A stretch of 64,000 nucleotides of DNA from Pseudoips prasinana. Lineage: Eukaryota; Arthropoda; Insecta; Lepidoptera; Nolidae. The stretch's first letter is position 1. Each line of letters begins with the position of its first letter. Positions 34,150 through 44,721 of the stretch are shown one piece after another. The stretch lies in NCBI GenBank assembly GCA_951640165.1, contig OX621251.1:29536893-29600892 (forward strand), in the 5' to 3' direction. Made by a program: the position numbers and the translations under genes. The notes under the pieces are model-generated. The model saw only the letters and a program-made list of their open reading frames with translations, ran no database searches and had not been told where the DNA came from.

Positions 34150-34278
34150 ATCTATATATATTCGTCTACTACGGACAAAAGTCCTTGCCAAAGATCTCTA
34201 CAACAGCCGGTTTTGCGGTAGCTGTCAGCAACCCTCACATGATCATCGGTAATACTACTAGCTAGTATTACCGATGAT
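34150..34278 (-). mobile_element. LINE tail fragment ending in a 37-nt palindrome
   Basis: CGTCTACTACGGACAAAAGT and CACATGATCATCGGT are the antisense LINE C-terminal tail. ATCATCGGTAATACTA (34242-34257) pairs perfectly with 34263-34278 around CTAGC. Confidence 0.6.
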
Positions 34279-34321
34279 AACCATACGGTTATCAGGTGTG
34301 AAATCGAATAGACAGCGCCTC

Positions 34322-34442
34322 AACTTGCTAGCCCTAGCGCAAGCGAGCAGTCCGCTTGCTAGCGCTAGCGCAAGCGAGCAGTCCGCTTGCTAGCGCTAGC
34401 GGAAGCGAGCAGTGCGCTTGCTTGTGCTAGCGCTAGCAAGTT
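34322..34442. repeat. GC-rich palindromic 31-bp tandem repeat
   Basis: About three units of GCAAGCGAGCAGTCCGC plus TTGCTAGCGCTAGC. The block begins CAACTTGCTAGC and ends GCTAGCAAGTTG, so its ends are inverted repeats. GCTAGC and GCGCTAGCG words recur. Confidence 0.9.
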
Positions 34443-34642
34443 GATGCGGTCCGGACGGGCAGAAACCAATACATGACAAATGTAAAAATATGGTAAAATT
34501 TATAAAGCCTTACAAAAGCCGGATAGACTGGACTCCAATTTTGCCGCACCCGCAACCAAAAAACCTGACTATATATCCCGCTTTATTCGGACGCCTGTTA
34601 ACGCGATCGAATAAAACAAATGCATTTTAGTTAAAATGGTTT

Positions 34643-35177
34643 ACTAGCTTCTAATAGAGGTAATTATTCTGAATAACATTGTTATTTATTGACGTTTTCT
34701 TAACACTTGTCAAACAACTTTTCAGACATCTTTTAATTGTATAACAAGTGCCGGCGAGAATCGAACCCACGACCACGGGGTGTCCGGCCCCATGTCCGTA
34801 AACCGCTCCGCCACCGCACCGTTCTGTTACTCGAATTTATACAAACCATTCGATATTAACGCCATATACCATAAACTACCACTTGTGAAATAAAAAAACT
34901 TGAGAGGTGCCAAGGTACACCCGGATGGAACGAAGTTATTTCTTATTATTTATTATGTACAAAAAGCCTGTATACACTCAACAAAAATAATCGTCGCGAC
35001 ACCACAGTATTCAATGCGAAATAGAAATGAAAATATCTGGCTTGCTTTCTATAAGAGAGAGAGAGAGAGAGACAGACAGGGAAACATGCGCACGCCGCAC
35101 AGCTGCAAAAAGTGTAGTGACAACTTTTTGTAAGATTTTTTCCGTCTAGCCCCCTTTCAATTCGTTCCAAAAGTGTC
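34643..35177 (-). mobile_element. composite SINE-like insertion with 14-bp direct repeats
   Basis: AGTTAAAATGGTTT occurs exactly at 34629-34642 and 35178-35191; the gene 2 intron has one such site. Inside, 34747-34825 is an antisense tRNA-like head (GAGAATCGAACCCACGACCA), followed by GGTGCCAAGGTACACCCGGA and a GA run at 35055-35073. Confidence 0.75.
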
Positions 35178-35208
35178 AGTTAAAATGGTTTCCAAAAGCG
35201 GTACTTAC

Positions 35209-35233
35209 ATATTCGGAAATCCATCCTCACCAT
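35209..35233 (-). CDS. LRR gene 1, first coding exon (25 nt, signal peptide start)
   Basis: Encodes MVRMDFRI plus the first base of a Cys codon, then the donor GTAAGT at 35208-35203. It is preceded on the minus strand by TTTTTATAG/GT, which looks like a splice acceptor two bases before the ATG, so a further 5'UTR exon is likely. The gene 2 counterpart (55105-55129) keeps length, phase and donor while differing at three bases. This selective conservation supports a real exon. Confidence 0.85.
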
Positions 35234-35551
35234 ACCTATAAAAATAAATAAAGAAGATATTAGATATTACATCGAAAACATATATGTAGGTGTAGATAAC
35301 ACGGGAATTGGGTCCTGGGACATAAACATATGGGACATAAACAAAACATATGGTACAGGTAGCTTTTAAAATACCTAATCGAATTTAACACCGGGTCTTA
35401 TCGTCTTTTTTTCTAGCTCCGTAGGCATTCTCCTACTACTAATATAACTATAATATATATAAACAATCTTTCTCTGGCCCTATTTTTTACCAGTAATTTT
35501 AATAAATCTTTATATATGTATACATCAGGAATAAATACAAGAAATACTCAC

Positions 35552-35715
35552 AATATTAAACTGATGGTCCAAACAATTTATATTATTATCGAAGAACAAT
35601 ATGTCTCTCCTCTTGTTACACTTGGTCGCAAATGCGCTAACAACGCAATTCATTACGGGGTTCCTCAGCGCAGTTACAAAAACTACTTACTCCTCGCTCA
35701 GCAATGAACATATAT
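35552..35715 (-). promoter_or_regulatory. putative 5'UTR exon/promoter-proximal block of LRR gene 1
   Basis: Nearly identical to 61495-61665 and on the same strand. The block ends with TTTAATATT|GTGAGT, a good 5' splice site. Upstream at 35732-35727 the minus strand reads TATAAG, placed like a TATA box for a start near 35700. It contains no convincing coding frame. A dispersed repeat is the alternative. Confidence 0.55.
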
Positions 35716-35800
35716 GTATCTCTGTACTTATAGAAAATAAAGACACGGTTAATATTGACTAACATATTGTCGTTTGACGTTTTATACTTTTTTAGTTATA

Positions 35801-36197
35801 CAACATGTAACTTAATTAACGCACATCCTGAAAATAGTTTTTTTCTGAATAGTTTACTGAATCGATTTATATCATTTTGAATACAGGAAATTTTTTATTC
35901 CAATAAAATTAATACTGCGGAAAGTATTGTCATATTTACACTGTACAGTCAACATAAATTAAAATGGGCCATAAGTCAAAGTAAAAACACTTTTAAAATC
36001 GCAGTTTTATTTGTATTCATACAAGTTCCATCTTTCAATACATAATAAAGAAAAATAAACTTTATTCCAAGAAACTAATTTAGTAAATAACAATGCATAT
36101 ACACGTTAAATAAAAAAAAACCGTGTATGTATTATGATTACAACATAATATTCTAATTGGGGTGTTTGAGGGTGTGCGTTAATTACGTTACATGTTG
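35801..36197. mobile_element. 397-bp TIR element (MITE)
   Basis: Ends CAACATGTAACTTAATTAAC with GCACATCCT inside, and the complement GGGTGTGCGTTAATTACGTT..CATGTTG; TA-rich flanks. Other members: 37485-38511 (with insertion) and 9616-9930 (truncated). Confidence 0.85.
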
Positions 36198-36534
36198 TAT
36201 ATATTATTATATTTTTTAGTTAAAGCGTGTAACCAAAAATTTGTTTAAAATTGAAGACAAAAAAATATTGAAAAGAACACAATGTTATTAGTTGGTAAGA
36301 AATAAACGACGGGTAACAACAAGTTAACAATAATTTTAATTGCAACGAAAATAAGCCTATATTTCTTCATAAGTTTTCAAGTAACATCATCTTACAATAT
36401 AAAAAATAAGAAGAAAGTATAACACGCTTGTATTTGCTAACTAATATAGTATATTTCAACGTAGTTTTTGTGTGTAAGATTATTACTGTCATAAAATCCT
36501 TAGAATTATAAAAATGAAACAGTAAAGCAAGTTA

Positions 36535-36600
36535 CGTTAAAGCCGGGCAGGAGCACTGTTATACAGAACCTTATAGTTATGAGCAACTCACGATTGCCAT
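36535..36600. repeat. conserved block upstream of LRR gene 1
   Basis: AAAGCCGGGCAGGAGCACTG and GAGCAACTCACGATTGCCAT recur at 63932-64000, upstream of gene 2 in the same order and orientation. Probably part of the gene duplication. Confidence 0.6.
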
Positions 36601-36690
36601 TTTTATCAGTAAAGCTGACAGGACGTAACTTCGCTTATCGTGCCTCTAATGCATACATTCATAACTATATAAAATAATAACAAAAATATA

Positions 36691-36825
36691 CAGATGCCAG
36701 CACAACAATCTACCCCAATCTGTCAAATTTCTTTTATAGTTTTTCAACTTTATCACAAAAGCATAAGGTTCACTTTCAATTAGGGAAATTTGACAGATTG
36801 GGGTAGCTTGATGTGCTGGCGTCTG
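36691..36825 (-). mobile_element. 135-bp MITE, Tc1/mariner type
   Basis: TA on both sides (36689-36690, 36826-36827); ends CAGATGCCAGCACA and complement. Opposite orientation to 27000-27134. Confidence 0.88.
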
Positions 36826-36942
36826 TACACAATAGTATCATTGGACTATACATTTTGTTCTTATACTGGGAAAGTTGGTCCGATATACATTATGTTGCAA
36901 TCAGTTATTTTTCAGAAAACATTCCCTAATTACCAAAAACTA

Positions 36943-37196
36943 TAATAATAATAATAATATCTGGGGACAATGTCACACAGATCATCCTAGCCCCAAACTA
37001 AGCAAAGCTTGTACTATGGGTACCAGGCGACGATATACATACTTATGTAGATAGATAAATACTTATATACATAGAAAACATCCATGACTCAGAAACAAAT
37101 ATTCGTGCTCATCACACAAATATTTGCACTTACCGGGATTCGAACCCAGGACCACCAGCTTCGTAGGCAGGAGCACTACCAGCTAGGCTACGGTAA
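36943..37196 (-). mobile_element. tRNA-derived SINE, family F, full length
   Basis: Antisense head ACCGGGATTCGAACCCAGGA and CACTACCAGCTAGGCTACGG. Nearly identical to 63565-63823, so recently active. Confidence 0.9.
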
Positions 37197-37484
37197 ACTA
37201 AACATCAAAATTGGTCTAGAAACGACAGATAAATCATTTCACATACATACATACATACAAAATAATATAGCATACCGACCGACTAAATGTTGTTTTCTTT
37301 ATAACCTCGAAGAAATCGTACATAGTAACCGATAAAAGTGAAAATAATGCCGCTAAAGAAGAATTCACTCCAATAGCAAATTAGTTAAATAAATAAGTTT
37401 CGTCCTTTTAAAGTCAATCAAATGAATATTTTTTTCTTTTGGACAACCGATTGGAACATATGTATATGGGTATATACATATATA

Positions 37485-38511
37485 CAACATGTAACATAAT
37501 TAACACACACCCTCAAACACCCCAATTAGAATATTATATTGTAATCATAATACAACCAATACACTGCTGTGTGGTGACGCTGCTGTGTGGTGACGGCGAC
37601 AAATATCAGAATCAGAATATCATCACCCCATCTCATCCCGTGGGGGGCGTAGAAGTCGACCGAGGGAAAATCTACCAGAGGATGGGCAGCAGCTTCCTTC
37701 TGATTACTATGACCATCTTACTGCGATCGCCAACCCGCCTGCCAAGCGTGGCGATTATGGCATATCCCCCCAAGACGATTATTGAGGGAGGCTTGTCCAG
37801 CAGTGGACTTATTAAGCTGTAATGATGATGATGATGATGAATACAACCAACCCGCCTGCCAAGCGTGGCGATTATGGCATATCCCCCCAAGACGATTATT
37901 GAGGGAGGCTTGTCCAGCAGTGGACTTATTAAGCTGTAATGATGATGATGATGATGAATACAACCAACCCGCCTGCCAAGCGTGGCGATTATGGCATATC
38001 CTCCCAAATGATGACGCAGCGTGGGCAGGCCCCCTACAAGATGGACCGATGATCTTGTGCGGGTCGCTGGAAACAGCTGGATGCGAATAGCGCAAGACCG
38101 GCAATTGTGGAGATCTTTGGGGGAGGCCTTCGTCCAGCAGTGGACGTCTTTCGGCTGATATGATGATGATGAATCATAATACATACACTGAATTTTTAAT
38201 TTAACCTATATAATTATGCATTATTATTTACTAAATCAGTTTCTTGGAATAAAGTTTAGTTTTCTTTATTTTGTGTTGAATGATGGAATTTGTGTGAATA
38301 CAATTAAAACTGCGACTTTTTAAGTCTCATTACTTCGACTTACGGTCCCTTTCAATTTGTTTTGACTGTACAGGGTTAATATGACAAAAATTTCCATAGT
38401 TTTAATTATTTTGGAAAAAAAATCATCTATATTAAAAATGATATAAATCGATTTAGTAAACTATTCTGAACAAACTACTTTCAGGGTGTGCGTTAATTAA
38501 GTTACGTGTTG
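37485..38511. mobile_element. 397-bp-family TIR element interrupted by family D
   Basis: Inverted ends CAACATGTAACATAATTAAC and ...AATTAAGTTACGTGTTG. The interruption at 37553-38170 is bracketed by AATCATAATACA (37541-37552, 38171-38182), so the LINE tail inserted after the DNA element. Confidence 0.85.
37553..38170 (+). mobile_element. family D LINE tail with triplicated end
   Basis: Starts near CTGCTGTGTGGTGACG and contains three tandem copies (118-bp period; CCAACCCGCCTGCCAAG at 37731, 37849 and 37967). It then switches to a LINE C-terminal tail ending TTTCGGCTGATATGATGATG. Long frames on both strands here (170, 128, 127 codons) are by-products of this repetition. Confidence 0.8.
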
Positions 38512-38724
38512 TATATACATATATATAATATATTCCAAAAGTATTCCCAGACAACAACAATAAGGTCATGCTAAGCATCTGAAGCAAGTAGCATCCCAGG
38601 ATAAGATAGCGAAAACAGTTCGCTCTTACAATAGATATCTTTATGTGATGAGAACGATATTTGTTCTGTGCCTGTATTCTTCAGAAACACTCGTATGTTT
38701 ATCAGTTGTCTGGTTGCCATAGTA

Positions 38725-38860
38725 CAGACGCCAGCATATCAAGCTACCCCAATCTGTCAAATTTCCTCAATTGAAAGTGAAACTTATGCTTATGTGATAA
38801 AAGTTGAAAATCTATAAGAGAAATTTAACAGATAGAGCTAGCTGGATGTGCTGGCGTCTG
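38725..38860 (+). mobile_element. 136-bp MITE, Tc1/mariner type
   Basis: TA flanks at 38723-38724 and 38861-38862; ends CAGACGCCAGCATATC and CTGGCGTCTG. Confidence 0.88.
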
Positions 38861-39094
38861 TACAAGCTTAAGAGGTAGCTACATAATCATTCAAGATACA
38901 TAAAGGCTACCTTGTGTACTGTTTTATCAGTTTAACTGGTATCTTACTTATTGAGTCTATCTCCATCCTGCTTTCGGCGAGTCAGTCCCGATATAGAACC
39001 GTGCACCAAATCCCTACAATCCTAAAAAATACGCTTTGGCTAAATATGGGACCGCTCCTCTAAAAAGAAGATTTATTCCATTTGATTACACTTA

Positions 39095-39198
39095 AACGCC
39101 TTTGGATGCGGATAGCGCAAGACCGGCAGTTGTCAGGATTTTTGGGGGAGGCCTTTGTCCAGCAGTAGGCGTCTTTCGGCTGATATAATGATGATGAA
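39095..39198 (+). mobile_element. LINE C-terminal tail
   Basis: GGATGCGGATAGCGCAAGAC, GGGGGAGGCCTTTGTCCAGC, ending CTGATATAATGATGATG. Confidence 0.7.
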
Positions 39199-39220
39199 AG
39201 CATCCATAATACATATATCC

Positions 39221-39797
39221 TTCCGGATGACCGGAAGGATATATGTATTACGTTATGAATAGAATAAAATAGTTTATTTGCTAGAAACATCGTTACAAGG
39301 ATGGTACACATTACATTTTACAATAGGTACAGCATGTTTCACCGATACTTCGGTATGTAAATTGATTGAATCATACCTAATGTTTAATACATATTCCACT
39401 AAAATTAATACATTCCGGATGACTGGAAGGATATATGTATTACTTTATGAATAGAATAAAATAGTGTATTTGCTAGAAACATGGTTACAAGAATGGTACA
39501 CATTACATTTTACAATAGGTACAGCATGTTTCACCGATACTTCGGTATGCAAATTGATTGAATCATACATAATGTTTAATACATATCCCACTAAAATTAA
39601 TACATTCCGGGTGACTGGAAGGATATATGTATTACTTTATGAATAGAATAAAATAGTTTATTTGCTAGAAACATGGTTACAAGGATGGTACACATTACAT
39701 TTTACAATAGGTACAGCATGTTTCACCGATACTTCGGTATGCAAATTGATTGCATCATACATAATGTTTAATACATATTCCACTAAAATTAATACAA
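39221..39797 (-). repeat. 192-bp tandem repeat x3 in a LINE 3' region
   Basis: GAYYGGAAGGATATATGTAT-type starts at 39229, 39421 and 39613; units differ at a handful of bases. A palindrome at the edge (39209-39250) has 19-bp perfect arms (AATACATATATCCTTCCGG). It lies downstream, on the minus strand, of the LINE frame at 40180-40450. Confidence 0.88.
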
Positions 39798-40179
39798 TCT
39801 AATATAATCACAGACAAACTCGTTATAACAATAAGAATAGATACACAATTCAGTCTACAGTAAAATTTAGTTAAATAATGTCAAATAATACAAGTCAATC
39901 ACCATTACACAGTCTCAATGTCAATACTTATTTCTAAAGTTGATTGCAATTTATTATTAGTGTATAAATATGTCATAGTCTTATGTTAGAAACTCATTTA
40001 TATTATAATAACATTTTCTATAAGCCATTTGTTTAGATGTGTTTTAAATTTTCTTAATGGGAGTTCTCTTATATCTCTAGGGATTTTGTTAAAGACTTTA
40101 ATTATCATAAATGTACAATTTCTTTTGAAAAGAGTTGAATTGAGGTTTTAGGTAGTTGTAATTTAGTTACATCTCGTGA

Positions 40180-40450
40180 TAAATGTTTTTTATTTTTGCT
40201 TACTTCTTCGAAAAGGTCCGGATGTTTTTTAACGAACACTCCTATTTCCAGAATGTAAAGAGAGGTTTAAACACCCTAAGTTTTATGAATAGAGGCTTAC
40301 ATATGTCTATTGGACCGGCACCACATATCGCTCTGATGCATTTCTTTTGGGAAATAAAAGCTTTGTTTATATCTGTGGAATTACCCCACAGTATTAGGCC
40401 ATATCTTAAAATTGAACCCACGTAACCATGATAGGCTAGTAGGGCAGTTT
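40180..40450 (-). pseudogene. Jockey-like LINE RT C-terminal remnant
   Basis: Minus strand encodes YHGYVGSILRYGLILWGNST, then KKCIRAICGAG and KPLFIKLRVFKPLFTFWK before a stop, the thumb and C-terminal region of Jockey-type reverse transcriptases. The catalytic part is missing and the frame is broken after the stop. Confidence 0.75.
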
Positions 40451-40599
40451 TTTCACATGTTTGTTTTCTGATTTTTTGAGGGCGAATATTTATTTGTTAA
40501 CTCGTGTTTATACAGATGTATGCACAACGACGATTAAATTTCAGTTTTATTGGATTTTTTTTATATATAGAATTATTCGTTATGCAAAGACTAAATCGA

Positions 40600-40800
40600 A
40601 AATGTAATTTTTGAAGTTATACTTCTTTTGGCGCGATGGAGAAAAATGATGAGAGTGAATTTTTACGATGCGCGCGCACACCGACACCCAAAAATTTAAC
40701 AGCATGACGTTAGTTCTAGGTGGTATGAAAATTGATAACTATGTTCAAGTTGTATATTAAGAAGTATAACTTCTAACGCGTGTACATAAGTACACACAAG
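40600..40800 (+). mobile_element. TIR element with MEKNDESEF ORF, copy 2
   Basis: Ends GAAGTTATACTTCTTTTGGC and AGAAGTATAACTTC. The ORF frameshifts in the AAAAATTT run. No internal duplication, unlike 6020-6385. Confidence 0.6.
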
Positions 40801-40982
40801 TTTTTTTTTATTTTTATTTTTTTTTTATTAATAATTCAACAATTTTTTACAAGACTGTAGTGACAAGCAAAAAGGCAATAATCACAGTTATTTTTTATTT
40901 TAATAGATTATTTTGTCGTGTAATTTCCGGCTCGTAAACAATCACTCCGTACCATACCCTGGATATCGTAAAAGGCGACTAA

Positions 40983-41221
40983 GGGCCAGCGCAGACAGAG
41001 AGGAGCGCAGCGGAGAGGATTTTATTAAAGAACTAGAAAATCAACTTTAAAACTATAGAAATAAAGTGCTTATATGTTTCAACATTATACGCCCGGGACC
41101 GCGCGAGCATTTTATGTTAGGTTCAAGCATATATGCACTTCATTTCTATAATATTATAGTTGATTTTCTAGTGCCTTAATAAAATCCTCTCCGCTGCACT
41201 CCTCTCAGTCTGCGCTGGCCC
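40983..41221. mobile_element. 239-bp foldback MITE, PIF/Harbinger type
   Basis: Very long inverted ends (GGGCCAGCGCAGAC... about 65 bp and more) with TAA duplicated at 40980-40982 and 41222-41224. It sits in a LINE-like sequence (GTAAAAGGCGAC|TAA|AGGATA), which gives the uninterrupted site. Confidence 0.88.
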
Positions 41222-41464
41222 TAAAGGATACACCAGTTAGTCGGGCAGCGACTAAGCAAGTACGTCGCTGCCCGACAACCTTCTTACCGCGGTTGCGCCT
41301 CCAAATGGCAGCGTTGTGAAAACCGTCGAGACCGTAGACGACGACCGTAGACGTCCGGCTGATGATGATAATATCCAACGTTACATTCTTTTTAAAGCGA
41401 AAATTACAAGCTGGTGTGATTTCAAATATCAGTTATGAAGCCTTACTCGCGAAAAACTAAATTA

Positions 41465-41862
41465 AAAACTAGTATAACGTAAAAGAGAATGACCATAATT
41501 GTAAAGTAATTATTTTCATATTATTTTAGGAAATTACGCTTCATGGATTTAATGTTTGAACAGGGAATTTAATTTTAAAGTTTAAAAGTATGAACATTGT
41601 TTTACTCCTCGTCACACAACCGGTCATAGAGATTTGAATGCAATAGAAACTATTTTTGATGAATCGAATAACCAGTTATTCAAACAGTTTCTTTTGTATA
41701 ATAAATAATTATAACGTTTGCTTCAAAAACATGAAACGAATTATATGTATTAGCATTGCTTTCGTTTCGTTCAGGAACGTAACAATTCAAATTAAACCAG
41801 TACACCAAATCGATTTTGTATTACTAATTAACACAATATCGATTTTCTTACTAAAGATTATG
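41465..41862 (+). repeat. repeat X, uninterrupted copy
   Basis: Aligns in reverse with 19217-20780 minus its two Helitrons. A 75-codon plus frame (41656-41883) is not supported by any domain. Confidence 0.8.
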
Positions 41863-42929
41863 ATTTATCGATCGCATCCCTAAATCCCGCCAGGCATTTT
41901 TCTGACATTTGTCAGTGTTTCTACAGTTGAGAATTGAATTGAATTGAGATTTTTATTGTATTGTGATTTGAGAAAAATAACTTGTTGTTATTTTGGGAAC
42001 TTATTTCTGTCTATCATTGTACAAATATGTCGAGTCGTAGAGTAAACAGACTGATGCCGACAGTTCGGCAAAACCGATGTATCAATTGTTCATTTCGATA
42101 CCCAGAAATCTACATACACATTTAATAGAACAAACGTCTGATGCAGTGGCCTGCACATTAGAAAGCATAGTTATAGGTTATATCTGCAGCTGCCTCGTCG
42201 GTAAGCAAACAGTGGGCCGCTGTGCTCATGTGATGACAGTAGTGTGAGATTTGAGCTGGGGACGGTATAATAGCGTGACTGCACCGGCACCAGTTTTAGA
42301 TGATTTTTTTTTTCAGGAATATGATGAATGATTTGTTGTTAATAATTATTGTTGACTTTGAATCGCGCACCCTGTAACGGGATTGTTCGTCTTTGTAACT
42401 ACTAATATAAGCGAAATACGCTGTTTTTGGAGCAATAATGTCCGTTCGTGTATAGCGTGTCAATATTATGTAATACTTACGTTATATACTTACGTCATTG
42501 GTATCATCGAACAAAATATACCCACTTACCTACTTTTTAGGTTAGGTTAGGTTATTTACGTTTTTTAAAATAACTCCGAAACCCGGGTTTTTTTACTAAA
42601 AGAACTTCTGTAGGAGTTAATATGATAAGTATAGTCTCTTAAAAGCAACGTTTGAATTTGATGCAAGATGGTACGGGATCCCATATATCCATGAGCATTA
42701 TCCTTTCATCGTGTGGCTGGGATCGAACCAGTACTCTCCATTAACCGAAGACGCTCTGTCGTTAATCTACGGACGTTACTAGTCTGCATGTAACAAGTCA
42801 CTTCATAGGACCCGTAATTATATTATGTTTTGCCTTCAATTTAATATTGAAGGCAAAACATAATGAACTTACACATACAAACATGCATTTTGCATACTCC
42901 TGTGTGTATAATCATGTTTAACAAATAAT
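41863..42929. other. intergenic with a hairpin and a tRNA-like remnant
   Basis: No gene. 42715-42775 resembles a degraded antisense tRNA head (GGGATCGAACCAGTACTCTC). 42822-42864 is a perfect palindrome with 19-bp arms (ATTATGTTTTGCCTTCAAT). Confidence 0.5.
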
Positions 42930-43175
42930 TGGAGTGGTTGGCAAATGCTTGCTTTTCACACCGGAGGTTGTGGGTACGATTCCCACACAGAACAGATATT
43001 TGTATGCGTGAACAAGTATTTTAGTCCTGAGTCTGGGTGTGATTATCTATATAAGTGTGTATTTACAAAAGAAAAGTAGTATATGTAGTAGCTCAGTTAT
43101 CGGGCTTCGATAGTACAAGCTCTGCTTAGTTTGAGATCAAATGGCCGTGCGTGAATAATATCCAAGACATTGCTG
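42930..43175 (+). mobile_element. tRNA-derived SINE, family C
   Basis: GAGTGGTTGGCAAATGCTTG, GTGGGTACGATTCCCACA, and CAAGCTCTGCTTAGTTTGAG. Nearly full length. Confidence 0.82.
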
Positions 43176-43299
43176 CAACAACTTATCAAAATGAGGACTC
43201 CATAGTACGCAGGTAATAAGGTAAAATAAAAAACTGAATTAAAGGAGACCATAATTTTAATATCCAGTTATATACATAAAATAAAATTAACATAAGTTT

Positions 43300-43490
43300 A
43301 TACATTTCAAATTTAACTTCACTAATGATACATACATAGACTCACGCCTGTTTCCCGCAGGCAGCGACATCGGACTTCCATTTGTCACGATCCTTGCATA
43401 CCTCTTTTGCTTCGTTTACTGACATAATATTCTTCATACATGCTCGCCGGTTTAGGGTACTTCTGACCTGACCTTTCTTAAGTACGCTAT
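43300..43490 (-). mobile_element. dispersed repeat, probable LINE fragment
   Basis: Shares CGACATCGGACTTCCATTTG and CCTTGCATACCTCTTTTGC with 22620-22745 (reverse) and the 6650/27400 family. Confidence 0.45.
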
Positions 43491-44164
43491 CACTAATGAT
43501 ATATATAAATAATGTTTGCGAGTAAGTAAACTATATGGAGGCGTTTTAGAGGTACTGTTCTTTCATATTTATTTTTAGTAACAGCTATAATACCTTACTT
43601 TAAATTAGTTTTGAAGTGGAAGGCGCTGCGCCACACGTGCAATCTTTAGTTGTGTCATAATAGATTTGGCGCAAAATTCTAAGTTAAATAAGTAGCATCT
43701 ACCTGTTCAGTATTTTTTTTTTATTTATAAATATATGCACAACAAATGGTACAAAGGCGGACTTAATGCCCAAGGCATTTTCTGCCAGTCAACCTTAGGG
43801 TGGTGCAGAGATAGCATGGTAGGTGCACGGATGATACAATTATCAAAAAGTAAGAAAGTAGGGGCTATACTAAGCGACTTCTAAAGTAGTAAGAACTGGA
43901 AAACACAATATTATACTATACAATACTATATTATACAATACTATACTATATGATACTATATTATAAAATCCGATCATGAACCATATATTTAATTTAGAAC
44001 TGGGGGTTTTCTGCTAAGTAATAATGCGTAATAGTGCGTAGTTTGGTTTGGTGCGTATATATATATATATATATATATATATTATCAATATTAGAGAGAG
44101 ATGTACAGAGATTCAAAGTAGGTAACACACTACACAGTAAATTTATTTTGCATTTTTACTATAC
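43491..44164. other. intergenic with low-complexity runs
   Basis: A SINE A fragment (43618-43655), an ATACTATA-rich tract (about 43907-43967) and (TA)n at 44056-44084. No gene. Confidence 0.55.
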
Positions 44165-44275
44165 CTAGTGTTAATAGTTCTCACATCGGTTTGTTTAGCC
44201 ACCAAAAGAAATGTCTCTCTGACAATGCGCTGTAAATCGTCCGTAATAGACGCAAAGGCCATATACATATATAGT
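44165..44275 (-). pseudogene. LINE C-terminal zinc-finger fragment
   Basis: Minus-strand peptide around LSDNAL with LFS/FLLVAKQT; aligns with 23880-23935. 5' part absent. Confidence 0.5.
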
Positions 44276-44334
44276 GTCTTTGGAATGTGTTGTAGTTATT
44301 TTGGATGTAAAAATTATTATTATAAAACTGTGTT

Positions 44335-44720
44335 CAATTTTTTTAAATTCCGTTTTACGGCTCTGGCTTCTTTGGCCTTATGAGCCTTCAATAATTATAT
44401 TTTTATATCATTTATTTCCGTCATTGTCAAGTAAAGTCCGTCACAGTCAAGTCATACATAGTCCTTGTCCAACCCCAGTAAAGCAGTGGAGACTTTACTA
44501 GAGGCTTTTATGGAGTTTTGGTTACAACACGGAAAATCACAATTCACAGCAATATCGCACTTTCCTCCACTTGTGTACGTTGTCGAAGATATAGAAATCC
44601 ACCATATTTACACATAAAAACTCGAATTTTCACCAGTTTTTGAAAATAAAAGATAGCCCCGATGCGTCTTTTTCCGCGTTGGCGCCAAAACTCCTTCTGT
44701 GTTCAAATGGTAATGGTGTT
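44335..44720 (+). repeat. about 385-bp unknown element, arm 1
   Basis: Inverted counterpart at 45700-46075. Landmarks TTTACGGCTCTGGCTTCTTT, GTAAAGCAGTGGAGACTTTA and TTTGGCGCC near the outer end (GTTGGCGCCAAAACTCC). Confidence 0.7.
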
Positions 44721-44721
44721 G

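Larger units (their letters stand above)
33254..35208 (-). other. intron of LRR gene 1 (1955 bp), expanded by insertions
   Basis: GT at 35208-35207 and AG at 33255-33254 on the minus strand. The homologous intron of gene 2 is 259 bp. The excess comes from a LINE tail (33293-33457, 10-bp TSD TAGTAGATAT), a Helitron end (33805-33955), a LINE tail (34150-34262), a GC-rich tandem block (34322-34442) and a 535-bp insertion (34643-35177). Residual homology to the gene 2 intron remains around 33470-33520 and 34446-34642. Confidence 0.85.

Noticed and set aside
35516..35707. 63-codon plus frame in the duplicated block
   Set aside because: The copy at 61475-61660 does not keep the same start or end; the conserved signal fits a minus-strand UTR exon better.
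37672..38184. 170-codon and 128-codon frames with histidine-rich runs
   Set aside because: They are translations of triplicated TGATGA-tailed retroelement ends in antisense.
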